A DNA stretch of 64,000 nt, taken from positions 122,501-186,500 of the forward strand of contig NZ_CP032311.1 in NCBI RefSeq assembly GCF_004803755.1, written 5' to 3'. The translations under genes and the position numbers were made by a program. Shown piece by piece: positions 38,516 to 47,697 of the stretch (positions are counted from its first letter, which is position 1; each line of letters opens with the position of its first letter). This DNA comes from Pseudomonas sp. DG56-2. Its GTDB lineage: Bacteria; Pseudomonadota; Gammaproteobacteria; Pseudomonadales; Pseudomonadaceae. Below the pieces are notes generated by a model. It searched no databases, was not told where the DNA came from, and saw nothing but the letters and a program-made list of their open reading frames with translations.

Positions 38516-39943
38516 CTACTCGCAGTTGGTATTGGCGGAAACTTCCTGGCTGGCCTGCTCGATAGCAATGTCCAGTTGTGAAGCGTTGTTCACCGAGTAG
38601 ACCTGGCCACCTGTACGCTGAGCGACGCAGTCGGCCAGGCTGTTGGTGCTGATGTTGATCAGGTTGATTTTCAGGCGCGGCTGGTCCTGGGCAATGCGCT
38701 GCGCGACTTCGCAGATGTTGCGACCGCAGCCATCTTCGCCGTCGGCAAACATGACAATCACCCCATCGCGATCTCGGCCGTTCATGCTGCTGGCAGCCAT
38801 CTCCAGACTTGCGCTCAGCGCGGTGCCATCGTCGGCCTTAAGACCCTGGATGCCGCGGATCAGCGCAGGTCGCTGGGCTTTGCCGAACACGCCGTGGTCA
38901 ACGGGGGTACGGCAACCATCGAATGTCACCAGACGCATGTCGATGGCCGGATGCAGGTCCTTGACCATTTGCGTCAGAGACTGCTTGGCCACGTCCATGC
39001 GTACAGGTGGTTGAGTGATTCTGGCGAAGATCGCAGGGTCGGCGAAGGGGTTGTCCAGGTTCCTGAAGAACCACCTCTCATCCTTCAAAGAGGCATCGAC
39101 ACTGAGGTTCATAGACCCCGAGGTATCAAATACGACCGCCAACTGAGGGGGCTGAGTGTTCGTGTACTTGCGACATACAGCAGGCTTTGCCGATGCGCTT
39201 GCCTCGGCCTGTTTGGGCTTGGCAACCGGCGGAGGCTCGGGCACCACGGGAGGTTCAGGTTCAGGTTCAGGTTCAGGTTCAGGTTCAGGTTCAGGTTCTG
39301 GAGTCGGCACTGGCAACTCAGGTGTCGGCGTTATCGCAGATTCGCTGTTGATCACCGGCTGTTCCACTGCGCTCGGTTGTAGGTTATGCCCGAACCATTG
39401 GCGCAGGAACGGGCAGTCGAACCATAGCGCTGCCAGGAGCGCCAGCAGCGCTAGCAAGGGCAACAGAAACCACGGCAGCCAGAAAATCCAGCGCCGCCGA
39501 GGCTTGGCTGCCGGCACGACCGGTGGCAAGGGTTGCGGTGGAGTGGCCACCACCACAGGCGCATCCCACCGTACCAGCAACGGGTAGCCATTGACGCTGT
39601 AGAGGTTATCCAGATTCGCCGGACCGATCAGGCGGCGCAGTGCCGACGCGTCGCTGGTTTGCCCGCGTTGCTCCAGTTCAGCGGCCAATTGTCCAATAGC
39701 ATCCTGGCGCTGCTCGTACACGCCCAACAAAGCCGTTTGTTGCTCGGCATTGAGCTCGTGGTACAAGCGTGGCTGTCCTTCCAGCTCCGTCCACCACTCA
39801 CGCACTCCGTCACGGCCTGCACGGGGCTTGGCGTAGAGTTGGGCGACACTTGCAGGAAAATGCTTGGTAATGATCGCGACTGTCTGGACGAGATCGGCCA
39901 GGCCGGAATGGTCCGGCCCGGCATCACGGGTAACCCGCTGCAT
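38516..39943 (-). CDS. Membrane-anchored VWA protein, srf cluster (paralog 1)
   Basis: A 475-residue protein with the same plan as its neighbour: a cytoplasmic N-domain (1-125, ending LYSVNGYPLLVRW), a Pro-rich linker, a membrane helix at about 152-173, a Pro-Glu repeat linker at about 208-240, then a VWA domain from about 265 with MIDAS DTSGSM, DDGTALSASLE and MFADGEDGC. The extra Pro-Glu linker, coded by a hexanucleotide repeat, would hold the VWA domain further from the membrane than in the paralog. It is 45 bp after a lipoprotein gene on the same strand. Confidence 0.86.
   Translation of the reverse strand: MQRVTRDAGPDHSGLADLVQTVAIITKHFPASVAQLYAKPRAGRDGVREWWTELEGQPRLYHELNAEQQTALLGVYEQRQDAIGQLAAELEQRGQTSDASALRRLIGPANLDNLYSVNGYPLLVRWDAPVVVATPPQPLPPVVPAAKPRRRWIFWLPWFLLPLLALLALLAALWFDCPFLRQWFGHNLQPSAVEQPVINSESAITPTPELPVPTPEPEPEPEPEPEPEPEPPVVPEPPPVAKPKQAEASASAKPAVCRKYTNTQPPQLAVVFDTSGSMNLSVDASLKDERWFFRNLDNPFADPAIFARITQPPVRMDVAKQSLTQMVKDLHPAIDMRLVTFDGCRTPVDHGVFGKAQRPALIRGIQGLKADDGTALSASLEMAASSMNGRDRDGVIVMFADGEDGCGRNICEVAQRIAQDQPRLKINLINISTNSLADCVAQRTGGQVYSVNNASQLDIAIEQASQEVSANTNCE
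39252..39299. repeat. Hexanucleotide microsatellite (GGTTCA)x8
   Basis: Seven GGTTCA units plus GGTTCT, 48 bp, inside the 475-residue VWA gene, coding on the minus strand for a Pro-Glu repeat linker. Gain or loss of units keeps the frame and changes only linker length. Confidence 0.92.
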
Positions 39944-39988
39944 GATGAAATCCTGAAAAAGTACGGCAGCCGAAGCTGCCGATGGGGC

Positions 39989-40492
39989 TTACTCGTAACC
40001 CAAACTCAACTGCAGGCGACTAACCTGCTGCTGCAGGGCCTTGAGTTCTTGCTTGCGGGCTTCGATCTGGGCACTGCTGGCGTTTTTTGCCGGAGCGCCT
40101 TGGCCTGCCTTGAGCTGCTGTTCCAGCCCGGCGATCTGCTGTTGCACATCGCTCTTGTTGCCGTGACGCGCCTTGAGGGTGGCCAGCAGTCCATTGAGCG
40201 ACTTTTGCAGGTTTGCCTGTTGGCGCTGCTGAGTGGCCAGGTCCTGGCGCGTCGAAGCTTGCAGGGCGCTGAGCTCGTCATAGACCTGGTTGAACTGGCG
40301 ATTCTGCTCACGGGCTGCGACCAGATCCTGCTCGCTGTTACGCACTTGCTCGGCGTAACCGCCGCCGTAGTCGCAGTTGAGCTTACTGATCAGGCTGGCG
40401 CTGCTGTCGGAGGCCGTGCACTGTGACGCTGTGGTTGCGCAGCCGGCGAGGGTACCTAGCAGCAGTGCGCAAAAACCGATTCTTACCAACAT
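39989..40492 (-). CDS. Coiled-coil lipoprotein, srf cluster
   Basis: A 167-residue protein with a lipoprotein signal (lipobox LAGC, Cys at 18) and a mostly helical mature part with heptad-like Gln- and Leu-rich segments (DLATQQRQQANLQKSLNGLL, QELKALQQQVSRLQLSL). I do not recognise a family. It probably forms an elongated periplasmic rod or spacer. It follows another coiled-coil lipoprotein gene by 9 bp, and the two may work together. Confidence 0.8.
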   Translation of the reverse strand: MLVRIGFCALLLGTLAGCATTASQCTASDSSASLISKLNCDYGGGYAEQVRNSEQDLVAAREQNRQFNQVYDELSALQASTRQDLATQQRQQANLQKSLNGLLATLKARHGNKSDVQQQIAGLEQQLKAGQGAPAKNASSAQIEARKQELKALQQQVSRLQLSLGYE

Positions 40493-40501
40493 GCCTTGTC
40501 C

Positions 40502-41233
40502 TCAGCCCAGAGTGATTGCCGAGCGCTGGTCGTAGAGGCCATCGACCTCTTTTTGCAGCGATGCAACCTTGGTGTTCATCTTGGCGATCTCGGATTCGAC
40601 CTTCTGTACTTCAACCTGGTCGGAACCACTTTCACGCTCGAGCTTGGCGACGTTCTCGAACTCAGTGATGCGGGTTTGCATATTCTTGACGTCTTTGCGC
40701 ATCAGATCGAGGTTCTTGTCGATGGTGACGATGCTCTGCTGAGCCTTGGCCTTATCGACAGTCTTGGCCTTGATATCGCGCTGGATGTCGGCGATCTGTT
40801 GCTTGTCGTCATTGATAACGCGCTGCAGGGTGTTGGTACGTTCAGCCACCTTGGCAGTTTCTTTCTGCACATCGGCGCTCATCACGTTCAGACGTTGAGT
40901 GGTGTCGGCATACTTGGCACGACGATCATCCAGGTAGTAGTTGGCACCCATGGCCACGCCACAAGCGGCCAGTCCCGCAGCCACGGCGCAGACCGCCTTG
41001 TTGCCCGAGTTGGACAGCGTGCAAACCAAAATGCCACCTGCAGCGGCTACCGCGCAGGCCTGATAACCGGAGGCGCTGAAGAACTTGGCGTCGTTACCCG
41101 ACGTCAAGCGCGGGTCGGCGCCGCTGTCGCCGAGCAGCGAGCTGCCTGTGCTGGCGCAGCCGCTCAGCACCAGGCTGAATGCAACCATCAGACCGATCCA
41201 TACCCGCGAAATACCCGGCTTGTTTGTGTTCAC
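40502..41233 (-). CDS. Coiled-coil lipoprotein with glycine-rich segment, srf cluster
   Basis: A 243-residue protein. The lipoprotein signal ends at LSGC (Cys at 26). A hydrophobic, Gly/Ala/Cys-rich segment at about 55-95 (ACAVAAAGGILVCTLSN, AVAAGLAACGVAMGANYY) resembles glycine-zipper regions that insert in membranes, and is followed by a long coiled coil (about 105-243). I see no known family beyond that. It is 25 bp after the SUMF1-like gene. An outer-membrane-anchored, inward-reaching rod is one reading. Confidence 0.8.
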   Translation of the reverse strand: MNTNKPGISRVWIGLMVAFSLVLSGCASTGSSLLGDSGADPRLTSGNDAKFFSASGYQACAVAAAGGILVCTLSNSGNKAVCAVAAGLAACGVAMGANYYLDDRRAKYADTTQRLNVMSADVQKETAKVAERTNTLQRVINDDKQQIADIQRDIKAKTVDKAKAQQSIVTIDKNLDLMRKDVKNMQTRITEFENVAKLERESGSDQVEVQKVESEIAKMNTKVASLQKEVDGLYDQRSAITLG

Positions 41234-41258
41234 GTTGGCTTTCCTTGTGCGCTATTGA

Positions 41259-42809
41259 TTAGTGAGTTACGGCCTTGCAGCTCTTGAGCCAGGCGTTGAT
41301 GTCGATCTTCTGGGTTTTCAGGAACGCCGACTGGTTGGCCCAATGTGTCGTCAGGTAAGGCTTGAGTTCCGAAAGATTCTTGTTGGCCGTCAACACGCCT
41401 TCGAGCACCGGCACCTGGGCTTCGAGCAGTGATTGGCCGTAGAGCGAGCCGGAGTCCACCAGTGAGCTGGCGTAGTAACGGCTGAGCTTGTGCAGGCGAT
41501 CGCTCTGCTCGTCGAGCTTGGATTTGCGCATGCCGCAGGTAGGATCTTCCTCGCCAGCCTTGCAGTTGGCGGCATAGTTTTTCTGCAGGAAGTCCAGGTA
41601 CTGGCCGTCATCGAGCATCTTGGTGCACAGGAAGGCACCCAGGTTCAGGCTGGCGCGAATCGCTTGGTCGCGGGCTTCCTGTTGCTGCTGGTTGCTGGCA
41701 CGCAGCTGGTTTTCCACAGTCTTGAGCTGGTCCTTGAGGCCTTGGTCTTCAACGCTCGATGCCAGCTCTTCAAGCGCTTTGACGGTGCCTTTGTCCTTTG
41801 GGTCGGCGGACGGCTGATCGTTACCCAGCTTGCTCCAGCTTTTTTCGATGCTGCTGACCCGTTCGCGGGAGGTGAGGGTCGGCGAGACCATGGCCAGGCG
41901 CACGCCGTTGGTTTTCTTGGTTACCGGGCCCTGAGCGTTGTAGTAGGGTTCTTCCTGGCGCAGCGCCGTGCGCAACTGACCTTCAGCGGTCAGGAAGTTG
42001 CCACCGCGAACGACATAACCGCCGGCTTGACCATGCTGACGGTCGAGCTTGTTAAGGCGGAAGGGTTCGAACATCATCTCGCTGGCGTTGCCAAGCATGT
42101 CGTGCAAGCCCAGCGGATTGGGTTTGAGCAAACCACTCAACTGCAACTTGCCGTTGGACGATTGCGCGCCGGCAAACCATTCGTAGGCGTTCAGGCCCTC
42201 CGGCATAGGGTAGCGGCCATCACGAAACTCCGCGGTACTCACTTGCAGGCCGCCACGGGCAGCGAATTCCCACTCGGTTTCGGTGGGCAGGCGCAGGAAG
42301 CCCTGGGCGCCGTCTTCACTTGGTAGTTTGCTGGCGGCGTTGGTGCGCAGCCAGCGGTTGTACTTGTCCGCAGCCTGCAGTGCATCCAGCCAACTGATCG
42401 ACACCACCGGCAGGCGTAGTTTGTTCGACGGCGTCGGGCAGTTGTCTTCAGTCAAAGCCTGATACTGAAGCTGAGTCATCTCGTACTTGGCCATCAGGTA
42501 GTAACGAGACTTTTCGCCCTTGGCCGTGGTGAAACTGCCCGAGATAAAGGCTGGGCGAGTCTGTTCTACATAGCCCCACTCGGCACTGTCCTGACCAATG
42601 TTGATCGGGTAGTCATCCAGCGGCCCGGCCAACGGGATCAGCACTTTGCGAAACACCATCGAGCCTTCGCAGGGCATCGGCAGCACCACGTCATCGGCGT
42701 CGGGCATCGGGTTGAAATGTTTTTCTTCCCAGGCAGCGGCTGAAGCGTTAAGCAGGTAGCCGAAACTCAGGGGCACAAGTAGTAGACGGCAGCAGGCTTT
42801 AAAGCTCAC
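41259..42809 (-). CDS. Periplasmic formylglycine-generating-enzyme-like protein, srf cluster
   Basis: A 516-residue protein: a signal peptide (about 1-25), then a SUMF1/FGE-sulfatase fold at about 50-310 with hallmark segments YEMTQLQYQALT, LPVVSISWLDALQAADKYNRWLR, RLPTETEWEFAARGG, GLHDMLGNASEMMFEPFR, YVVRGGNF and GVRLAMVSP. The paired catalytic Cys of true FGE are not evident, so it is probably a binding or structural member. The C-terminal 190 residues are helical and partly coiled coil. The first codons overlap the permease gene by 11 bp. Confidence 0.88.
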   Translation of the reverse strand: MSFKACCRLLLVPLSFGYLLNASAAAWEEKHFNPMPDADDVVLPMPCEGSMVFRKVLIPLAGPLDDYPINIGQDSAEWGYVEQTRPAFISGSFTTAKGEKSRYYLMAKYEMTQLQYQALTEDNCPTPSNKLRLPVVSISWLDALQAADKYNRWLRTNAASKLPSEDGAQGFLRLPTETEWEFAARGGLQVSTAEFRDGRYPMPEGLNAYEWFAGAQSSNGKLQLSGLLKPNPLGLHDMLGNASEMMFEPFRLNKLDRQHGQAGGYVVRGGNFLTAEGQLRTALRQEEPYYNAQGPVTKKTNGVRLAMVSPTLTSRERVSSIEKSWSKLGNDQPSADPKDKGTVKALEELASSVEDQGLKDQLKTVENQLRASNQQQQEARDQAIRASLNLGAFLCTKMLDDGQYLDFLQKNYAANCKAGEEDPTCGMRKSKLDEQSDRLHKLSRYYASSLVDSGSLYGQSLLEAQVPVLEGVLTANKNLSELKPYLTTHWANQSAFLKTQKIDINAWLKSCKAVTH

Positions 42810-44022
42810 GCAGACTCTCCGCAGGTTGAATGTTTATCGCCCGTAGGGCACCGATCAGGGCGACCAGGGCAGCGACAAGGAAGGCTAGGAACAGGGCAAC
42901 CAGGCCATGCCAGACAGTGATGTGACAAACGAACGTGCCCGTGGCCTGGCTGCTGCCCAGCAGGTGGTCGAACAGCAGGCTGCCGACAAAGTAGCTGGCC
43001 AGCCCGCCGAGGTAGCCGACCACACTCAACAACAATGCTTGCAACACCACATAACCGGCCACCGCCGCAGTGCCGAAGCCGAGCAGGCGCAGCACGGCAA
43101 GATTGCGGCGCTTGCGATCGATGTTGGCCAGGAAGGCACCCACCAGCGAGGCGATGCAGCCGATCAGCGCAGCGCCGGCAATCACGCCGAAAATCAGCCC
43201 CAATACGTGGTTGATCGCTTTGACGCTGTCGATTTCGGCCAGGCGGCTGCTGGTCTCGATGCGTTGCCCGTTGAGCCAGCGCTCCAGCGGTTCGACGCTA
43301 TCGATATCGCGAGCGTAGAGGCGCGCGCGGGCATAGCCGACCTTCACGCCATCCATGGCTTTGCCCGTGACGCCGCCCAGACCTGCGACCTGATAGCCAT
43401 CCCGGTAATACTCAAGCTCAAGCAGAAGCTGCGGGCTGACGAACGCTGCCGGGCGCGCGAATCGTGCGGGTTCCAGTACCGCCTGCACTTGCAGGGTGCG
43501 TTCACCGCGTTCGTTGATGCCGTCCATACGCCGGGCCACGCGCAGGCGCACAGTGTCGCCGGCCTTGGCCGCCAGACGCTCGGCAGCACGCGCACTGAGA
43601 ATCACCTGATTGCCTTGCAATGCGCTCAACGGCGATTTGAGTAGAGGGTCGTTGGCCTGTGTAGGGATAACTTCAACGTTGTCGGCAAAACGGCCTCGCT
43701 CACCCAGCAAGTCAGCCTGGGTATTGAGCGAGCGAGTCTGACCGATGGCGAAAGCAACCTGGGGCTGTTGGCGCAGATTATCCAACCATTGATTGTCGTA
43801 ATGACCGCTGCTGAGCATCTTGATTTCAAGGTTGCGCGGGTCGCTCAGCAACTCTTCCTGCAGTTGGCTGACAACGCCATGTTTGAGGCCGAACAACAGC
43901 AGCAGCGGGGCGATCACCGCCACCAGCGACGCAGCCATGCACAATGTAACCTTGCGGTCGTGCCACAGGTCCGCCAGGGATAGCTGGGCCAGCAGGGCAA
44001 GGCGCTTATACCAGGGGTTCAA
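42799..44022 (-). CDS. MacB/LolC-like ABC transporter permease, srf cluster
   Basis: About 407 residues with the MacB/FtsX layout: a membrane helix near the N-terminus (about 25-50), a large periplasmic domain (about 55-275), then three helices at the C-terminus with the FtsX-type segment RKRRNLAVLRLLGFG. The start chosen is TTG at 44022, because GGAAGGAG lies 8 nt before it; a GTG at 44052 would add 10 residues. Proteins of this type move no substrate through the membrane but pull on periplasmic partners or lipoproteins. It pairs with the ATPase gene it overlaps. Confidence 0.85.
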   Translation of the reverse strand: MNPWYKRLALLAQLSLADLWHDRKVTLCMAASLVAVIAPLLLLFGLKHGVVSQLQEELLSDPRNLEIKMLSSGHYDNQWLDNLRQQPQVAFAIGQTRSLNTQADLLGERGRFADNVEVIPTQANDPLLKSPLSALQGNQVILSARAAERLAAKAGDTVRLRVARRMDGINERGERTLQVQAVLEPARFARPAAFVSPQLLLELEYYRDGYQVAGLGGVTGKAMDGVKVGYARARLYARDIDSVEPLERWLNGQRIETSSRLAEIDSVKAINHVLGLIFGVIAGAALIGCIASLVGAFLANIDRKRRNLAVLRLLGFGTAAVAGYVVLQALLLSVVGYLGGLASYFVGSLLFDHLLGSSQATGTFVCHITVWHGLVALFLAFLVAALVALIGALRAINIQPAESLREL

Positions 44023-44704
44023 AGCGTGTTTCTCCTTCCCCGTTGACAGCACCCAGACGCGGCAATCCGAAGTGTTCGATCAAGGCCCAGTCGTGCGAAA
44101 CCACTAATGCGCTCAGGCCCAGCTTACTGACCAGACTGAGCAGCAGCTCGAACAAGCGGCGAGCATTGTTTGGATCAAGGGCAGCCGTCGGCTCATCGGC
44201 CAACAGCAGGCGCGGCTCGTGGGCAATCGCGCGGACGCAAGCGACACGCTGGCGCTCACCAATGGACAAAGCCTGGGGCAATTTGTCGAGCAGCGGGCCA
44301 AGACGCAGCGCATCGACGGCCATATCCACGGCATCGCTGCGACTGTTCAAGCCGAGCAGGCGTCGAGGCAGACGAATATTGTCGCGCACGTTGAGAAACG
44401 GCAGCAGGCCACCATTTTGCAAAACGAACCCTAACTGCCGCGAGCGCACTGCTGCCAGCGCTGGCTGTTGGTCGTCGGCGAGCAACCGCGCCACATCCAG
44501 GGCCTCAGGGCCCAATTGATAGCGCTCCAGCGATTGTGGGGCCAGCAGCAGGCCGATAGCTTCGAGCAGGGTGCTCTTGCCACAGCCGCTTTCACCGGTT
44601 ATTGCGTAGATCTCGCCTTGCTGTAACTGCAACGTCTCAAGTCGCACTTTGTGCGACTGAGGTCCTTGTCCGCGTTCTACCAACAGTCCCTTGATATCTA
44701 GCAT
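44006..44704 (-). CDS. ABC transporter ATP-binding protein, srf cluster
   Basis: A 232-residue ATPase of the LolD/MacB class: Walker A GESGCGKST at about 37-45, Q-loop in GFVLQNGG, signature LSIGERQR (the second Gly of LSGGQ replaced by Ile-Gly), Walker B LLLADEP and switch His in VVSHD. It starts 5 bp after the periplasmic VWA gene and overlaps the permease start. It should power the FtsX-like permease. Confidence 0.92.
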   Translation of the reverse strand: MLDIKGLLVERGQGPQSHKVRLETLQLQQGEIYAITGESGCGKSTLLEAIGLLLAPQSLERYQLGPEALDVARLLADDQQPALAAVRSRQLGFVLQNGGLLPFLNVRDNIRLPRRLLGLNSRSDAVDMAVDALRLGPLLDKLPQALSIGERQRVACVRAIAHEPRLLLADEPTAALDPNNARRLFELLLSLVSKLGLSALVVSHDWALIEHFGLPRLGAVNGEGETRFEPLV

Positions 44705-44709
44705 GGAAC

Positions 44710-46665
44710 TCAGGGCATCATTTCAAGCGGAACAGGGTAGACGTTGTCGCGGCTGTCGCTGCCGGGCGCCAGCGCCACCCAACGATCCACATCAGCGTTG
44801 TAGCGCTGGTAGTGGCGAAGCTTGGTGCTCAGGTTGCGAATGAATTTTTCCTGGGCCAGACCATCCAGGCCTTTCCAGGTTTCTTCATCCAGATTGAGCA
44901 CTTCACTCTGGTAAGGCAGGTCTTCCAGGTACTCACCCAACACGCCGAGGTCCGCGACACGGGTGGTCGAGCCTTGCTTGAGCTGGTTAGGATCGGCACC
45001 CATGGTGGCGGCCACCGAACGCAGGCGGGTGAACATTTCGCTCGGCGAGATCATGCCCTCGTTGGCTGCATCGACGATCTGCTTGAGTACATCGCTCAAA
45101 TCACTGAGCTGGGCCTTGGTCAGCAGAACCCGCACATCGGTGGTCGGCAGGTTCTGTTTGATCAGGTCGCGGTCGCTGATCCAGGCCTGGAATACCGGTG
45201 GCGCCTGAGTGCCAGTGGTTTTGCCGAGGTAGGCCAGTTGCATGGCATGCCCGATCAGCGCGGCATCTTCGAGCATCTTCTTCTCGGCGGGATCAACCTT
45301 GGCATTGGTTGCGCTGCCAATGGCATCTTCACCCATGTAGGCCGACTTCACTTGTTGAGTGATAGCGGCGGCCAGGCCGTCGACCTTGCGGCCAAACGCT
45401 TCCACGTCGCCGGCGTTCACCGGGTAGTAGAGCGAAGTGCTGGTTCCAGGGTAATTGGACAACGCACGATACTGGGCTTCGGCACTGCTGTGGTTCTTCA
45501 TGCCGCTGGGGGTTTTCAGGTGCAAGGTATAAAGGGCGACGCCAGGGTTGCTGGCTTCGATCTTGACCTGCTCGGCACCCAGGCCGGTCCCCGAAAGCTT
45601 GTCGGTGCCATCGATGGCACCAGCGTCGGTGATAAGCACCACGTAGCGGGCGCCGAACTGGCTCCATTCCACCTTATCCACAGCGTGCATCACGCCCGCG
45701 TAGGCATCTTCATCGAAGGTGCTGCTGGAAACTTTGGCCTGCTTGAGGTCAGCGACCTTGGCCATGAAGTCAGCACCGTCGGTTACGGTGTTCGGGTCGG
45801 CGTACATCTTGCTGACGTACTCAAGCCCAGGCACGGCCTTGGTGCTGGAACGGTAGGCGACCAGACCGAACTTGACCTGCTTGCCGAGATTTTCCTTCTC
45901 GATCTGTGCATACACCCGCTTGATCGCCTCGCGGGTACGATCGATATAGGGATCCATCGAAATCGTCGAGTCGATGACAAAAACCACTGCTGCGCTGAAG
46001 GCCTTCATCTGGGTCTTGGTGGCAGCAGCCGTGTTTGCGGTCGGTGTGCTGGCCGCGTCAGCCTTGCTCACCGAGGCGACGTTGAGAATGCGGGTACGGA
46101 AGCCTTCTTCTGTCATGACTTCTTCGCCGCTCAGCACTGGCAGCAGGTAGAAGTTCTTCTGCAGGTCGACGAAGTATTCCGGTTCCTGGGCCAGCACACC
46201 TGGCGCATCGACACCCTTCTTGAGCTGGGCACGCAATGGCGCGACTTGGCTGACCGGGTCTGGCGCGTCAAGAATGCCTTCGAGCTGGCTGCGTTCCTTG
46301 AAGAACATCAGACGGTCACGGTTGGCCGGGTTGGTGAACGCCAGGGTCAGTTGCATCTTCCATTCGACGGTGCAATCACCTGGCAACCAGCCAATGCTCT
46401 TGCCCTGGGTATCAGGGCCGACGCGAAGCCATTCCTGCGCACCAAGCGTGCTGCGTTCGTACACGTAGAAGCGGCTGAAGGCGGGCTGCGCGGTGCCAGC
46501 TGCATCACCAGCGGCGGTACCGAGTTTGCAGGTGGGCGTGGTCAGCACGCGCTGGAACAGGGTCTTCTTGCCGGCTTGCAGCAACGGCTGATCAGCCGCC
46601 TGCAAAACCGGGCTCAGGCTCAAGGCCAGCAGAGCGGCGCTCAGGGTGCGCAAGTGCAAAGCCAT
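44710..46665 (-). CDS. Periplasmic VWA protein, srf cluster
   Basis: About 651 residues. A signal peptide (about 1-23, cut near LQA-AD) precedes an SH3-like or beta-rich N-domain (about 30-190), then a VWA domain at about 225-420 with a variant MIDAS (FVIDSTISMD, Thr in place of the usual Ser) and LITDAGAIDG. A helical C-terminal domain follows. The ATG at 46665 overlaps the preceding stop as TAATG; an upstream extension to 46773 is rejected. It sits between the helical-repeat membrane protein and the ABC pair, so it may be the periplasmic partner moved by them. Confidence 0.86.
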   Translation of the reverse strand: MALHLRTLSAALLALSLSPVLQAADQPLLQAGKKTLFQRVLTTPTCKLGTAAGDAAGTAQPAFSRFYVYERSTLGAQEWLRVGPDTQGKSIGWLPGDCTVEWKMQLTLAFTNPANRDRLMFFKERSQLEGILDAPDPVSQVAPLRAQLKKGVDAPGVLAQEPEYFVDLQKNFYLLPVLSGEEVMTEEGFRTRILNVASVSKADAASTPTANTAAATKTQMKAFSAAVVFVIDSTISMDPYIDRTREAIKRVYAQIEKENLGKQVKFGLVAYRSSTKAVPGLEYVSKMYADPNTVTDGADFMAKVADLKQAKVSSSTFDEDAYAGVMHAVDKVEWSQFGARYVVLITDAGAIDGTDKLSGTGLGAEQVKIEASNPGVALYTLHLKTPSGMKNHSSAEAQYRALSNYPGTSTSLYYPVNAGDVEAFGRKVDGLAAAITQQVKSAYMGEDAIGSATNAKVDPAEKKMLEDAALIGHAMQLAYLGKTTGTQAPPVFQAWISDRDLIKQNLPTTDVRVLLTKAQLSDLSDVLKQIVDAANEGMISPSEMFTRLRSVAATMGADPNQLKQGSTTRVADLGVLGEYLEDLPYQSEVLNLDEETWKGLDGLAQEKFIRNLSTKLRHYQRYNADVDRWVALAPGSDSRDNVYPVPLEMMP

Positions 46666-47693
46666 TACTTGAGCTCCTCGTAACGCTGCTTGGCGTCGGC
46701 GTTGGTTGCATCGAAACCGAGAATGGTCTCGTACCAGTACGCCGCAGTGGCATTGTCTGGCGCCTTGAAGCATTCACTTGGCTGGTGAAACTTGGGGTCG
46801 TACTCGTGGGCGTAGGCGGTGGCGATCAGAATATCGCCGCTTTGCGCGCGGTTGGCGTACAGACGCTGAGCCACGTTGCAGTTGTTGTTGGCCTTGGCCA
46901 CGTTGATCACTTCCAACAGCGCTGCGCTACCTGGGGCCTTCTGAATACAGCTTTGGACAAAGGCCAGTTCCTGCAGGCTCTGCATGCTTTCCAAGGAGCA
47001 CGCTGGTGCTGGCGCCGTTGTCGTCGTATCAGGTTCAGGCGCTGGCGGTAAGCTGGCCACTGGCTCGGGCTGCTGCTTGAACCACCACAGACCAGCAGCA
47101 ACTGCCAGCAGCACGATCAACAACAGCAGTAGTCCCGGCATCCAGCGACTTTTCTTCACTGACGCAGCGTTAGCCGACACAGGTTCAGAAATAGGTTCTG
47201 CAGTGATGGGCGTTTCGATCAGAGGTTCCGGTGCAGCGTCAGAGAGCTCCGGCTCCGGTACGGGAATTGGAGCTGGAGCTGGAGCTGGAGCTGGTGCAGG
47301 TGGCGGTGTTAGCTCGGGCTTTTTCGCCCCAGTCGAAGCGATGGAAGCCAGCAAGTGCTTGTCCAAACGCACCATGGTTGCTTCAGTCTGACCCGCGTGA
47401 TTCAGCGTGATGCGGAAGTTGGCATTGCCGCTGGCAGCCAGCAGCGGGTCGATCAGATCCGGGCCAACCTGAACCTGTAGGGCGTCCGTACCTTCAGCAG
47501 GTGTCAGCCCCGGCAGGGCGAACCAATGGGCAACGGTTGTCCACTGTTTGCCTGGCTGCAAAAACTCACGGGACTGGCTGCTTTGCACTGAATACTCCAG
47601 CCCTTCGCTGGCGCCTGTCCAACCGCTGAGCCGCAGCCACCCCATGCCCGGCGTGTTGTCGTCCAACGGCAGCACATCAACTTTGATACTCAT
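46665..47693 (-). CDS. Membrane-anchored helical-repeat protein, srf cluster
   Basis: A 342-residue protein. The cytoplasmic N-domain (1-115) looks like a beta-sandwich (VDVLPLDDNTPGMGWLRLSG). A Pro/Ala-rich linker coded by a GGAGCT repeat follows, then one membrane helix at about 187-207 and a periplasmic part (about 235-342) with Sel1/TPR-like helices and four Cys. It begins 4 bp after srfC and ends in TAATG with the VWA gene. By layout it links the cytoplasmic SrfBC part to the periplasmic part. Confidence 0.8.
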   Translation of the reverse strand: MSIKVDVLPLDDNTPGMGWLRLSGWTGASEGLEYSVQSSQSREFLQPGKQWTTVAHWFALPGLTPAEGTDALQVQVGPDLIDPLLAASGNANFRITLNHAGQTEATMVRLDKHLLASIASTGAKKPELTPPPAPAPAPAPAPIPVPEPELSDAAPEPLIETPITAEPISEPVSANAASVKKSRWMPGLLLLLIVLLAVAAGLWWFKQQPEPVASLPPAPEPDTTTTAPAPACSLESMQSLQELAFVQSCIQKAPGSAALLEVINVAKANNNCNVAQRLYANRAQSGDILIATAYAHEYDPKFHQPSECFKAPDNATAAYWYETILGFDATNADAKQRYEELK

Positions 47694-47697
47694 GCAA

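Noticed and set aside
41490..42326. Plus-strand frame of 278 codons opposite the SUMF1-like gene
   Set aside because: It is antisense to a gene with strong domain signatures and has no supporting features.
44812..46683. Open frame of 623 codons opposite the periplasmic VWA gene
   Set aside because: It is antisense to a gene with a clear signal peptide, domains and ribosome site, and its own product has no recognisable features. Long antisense frames are common in GC-rich DNA.
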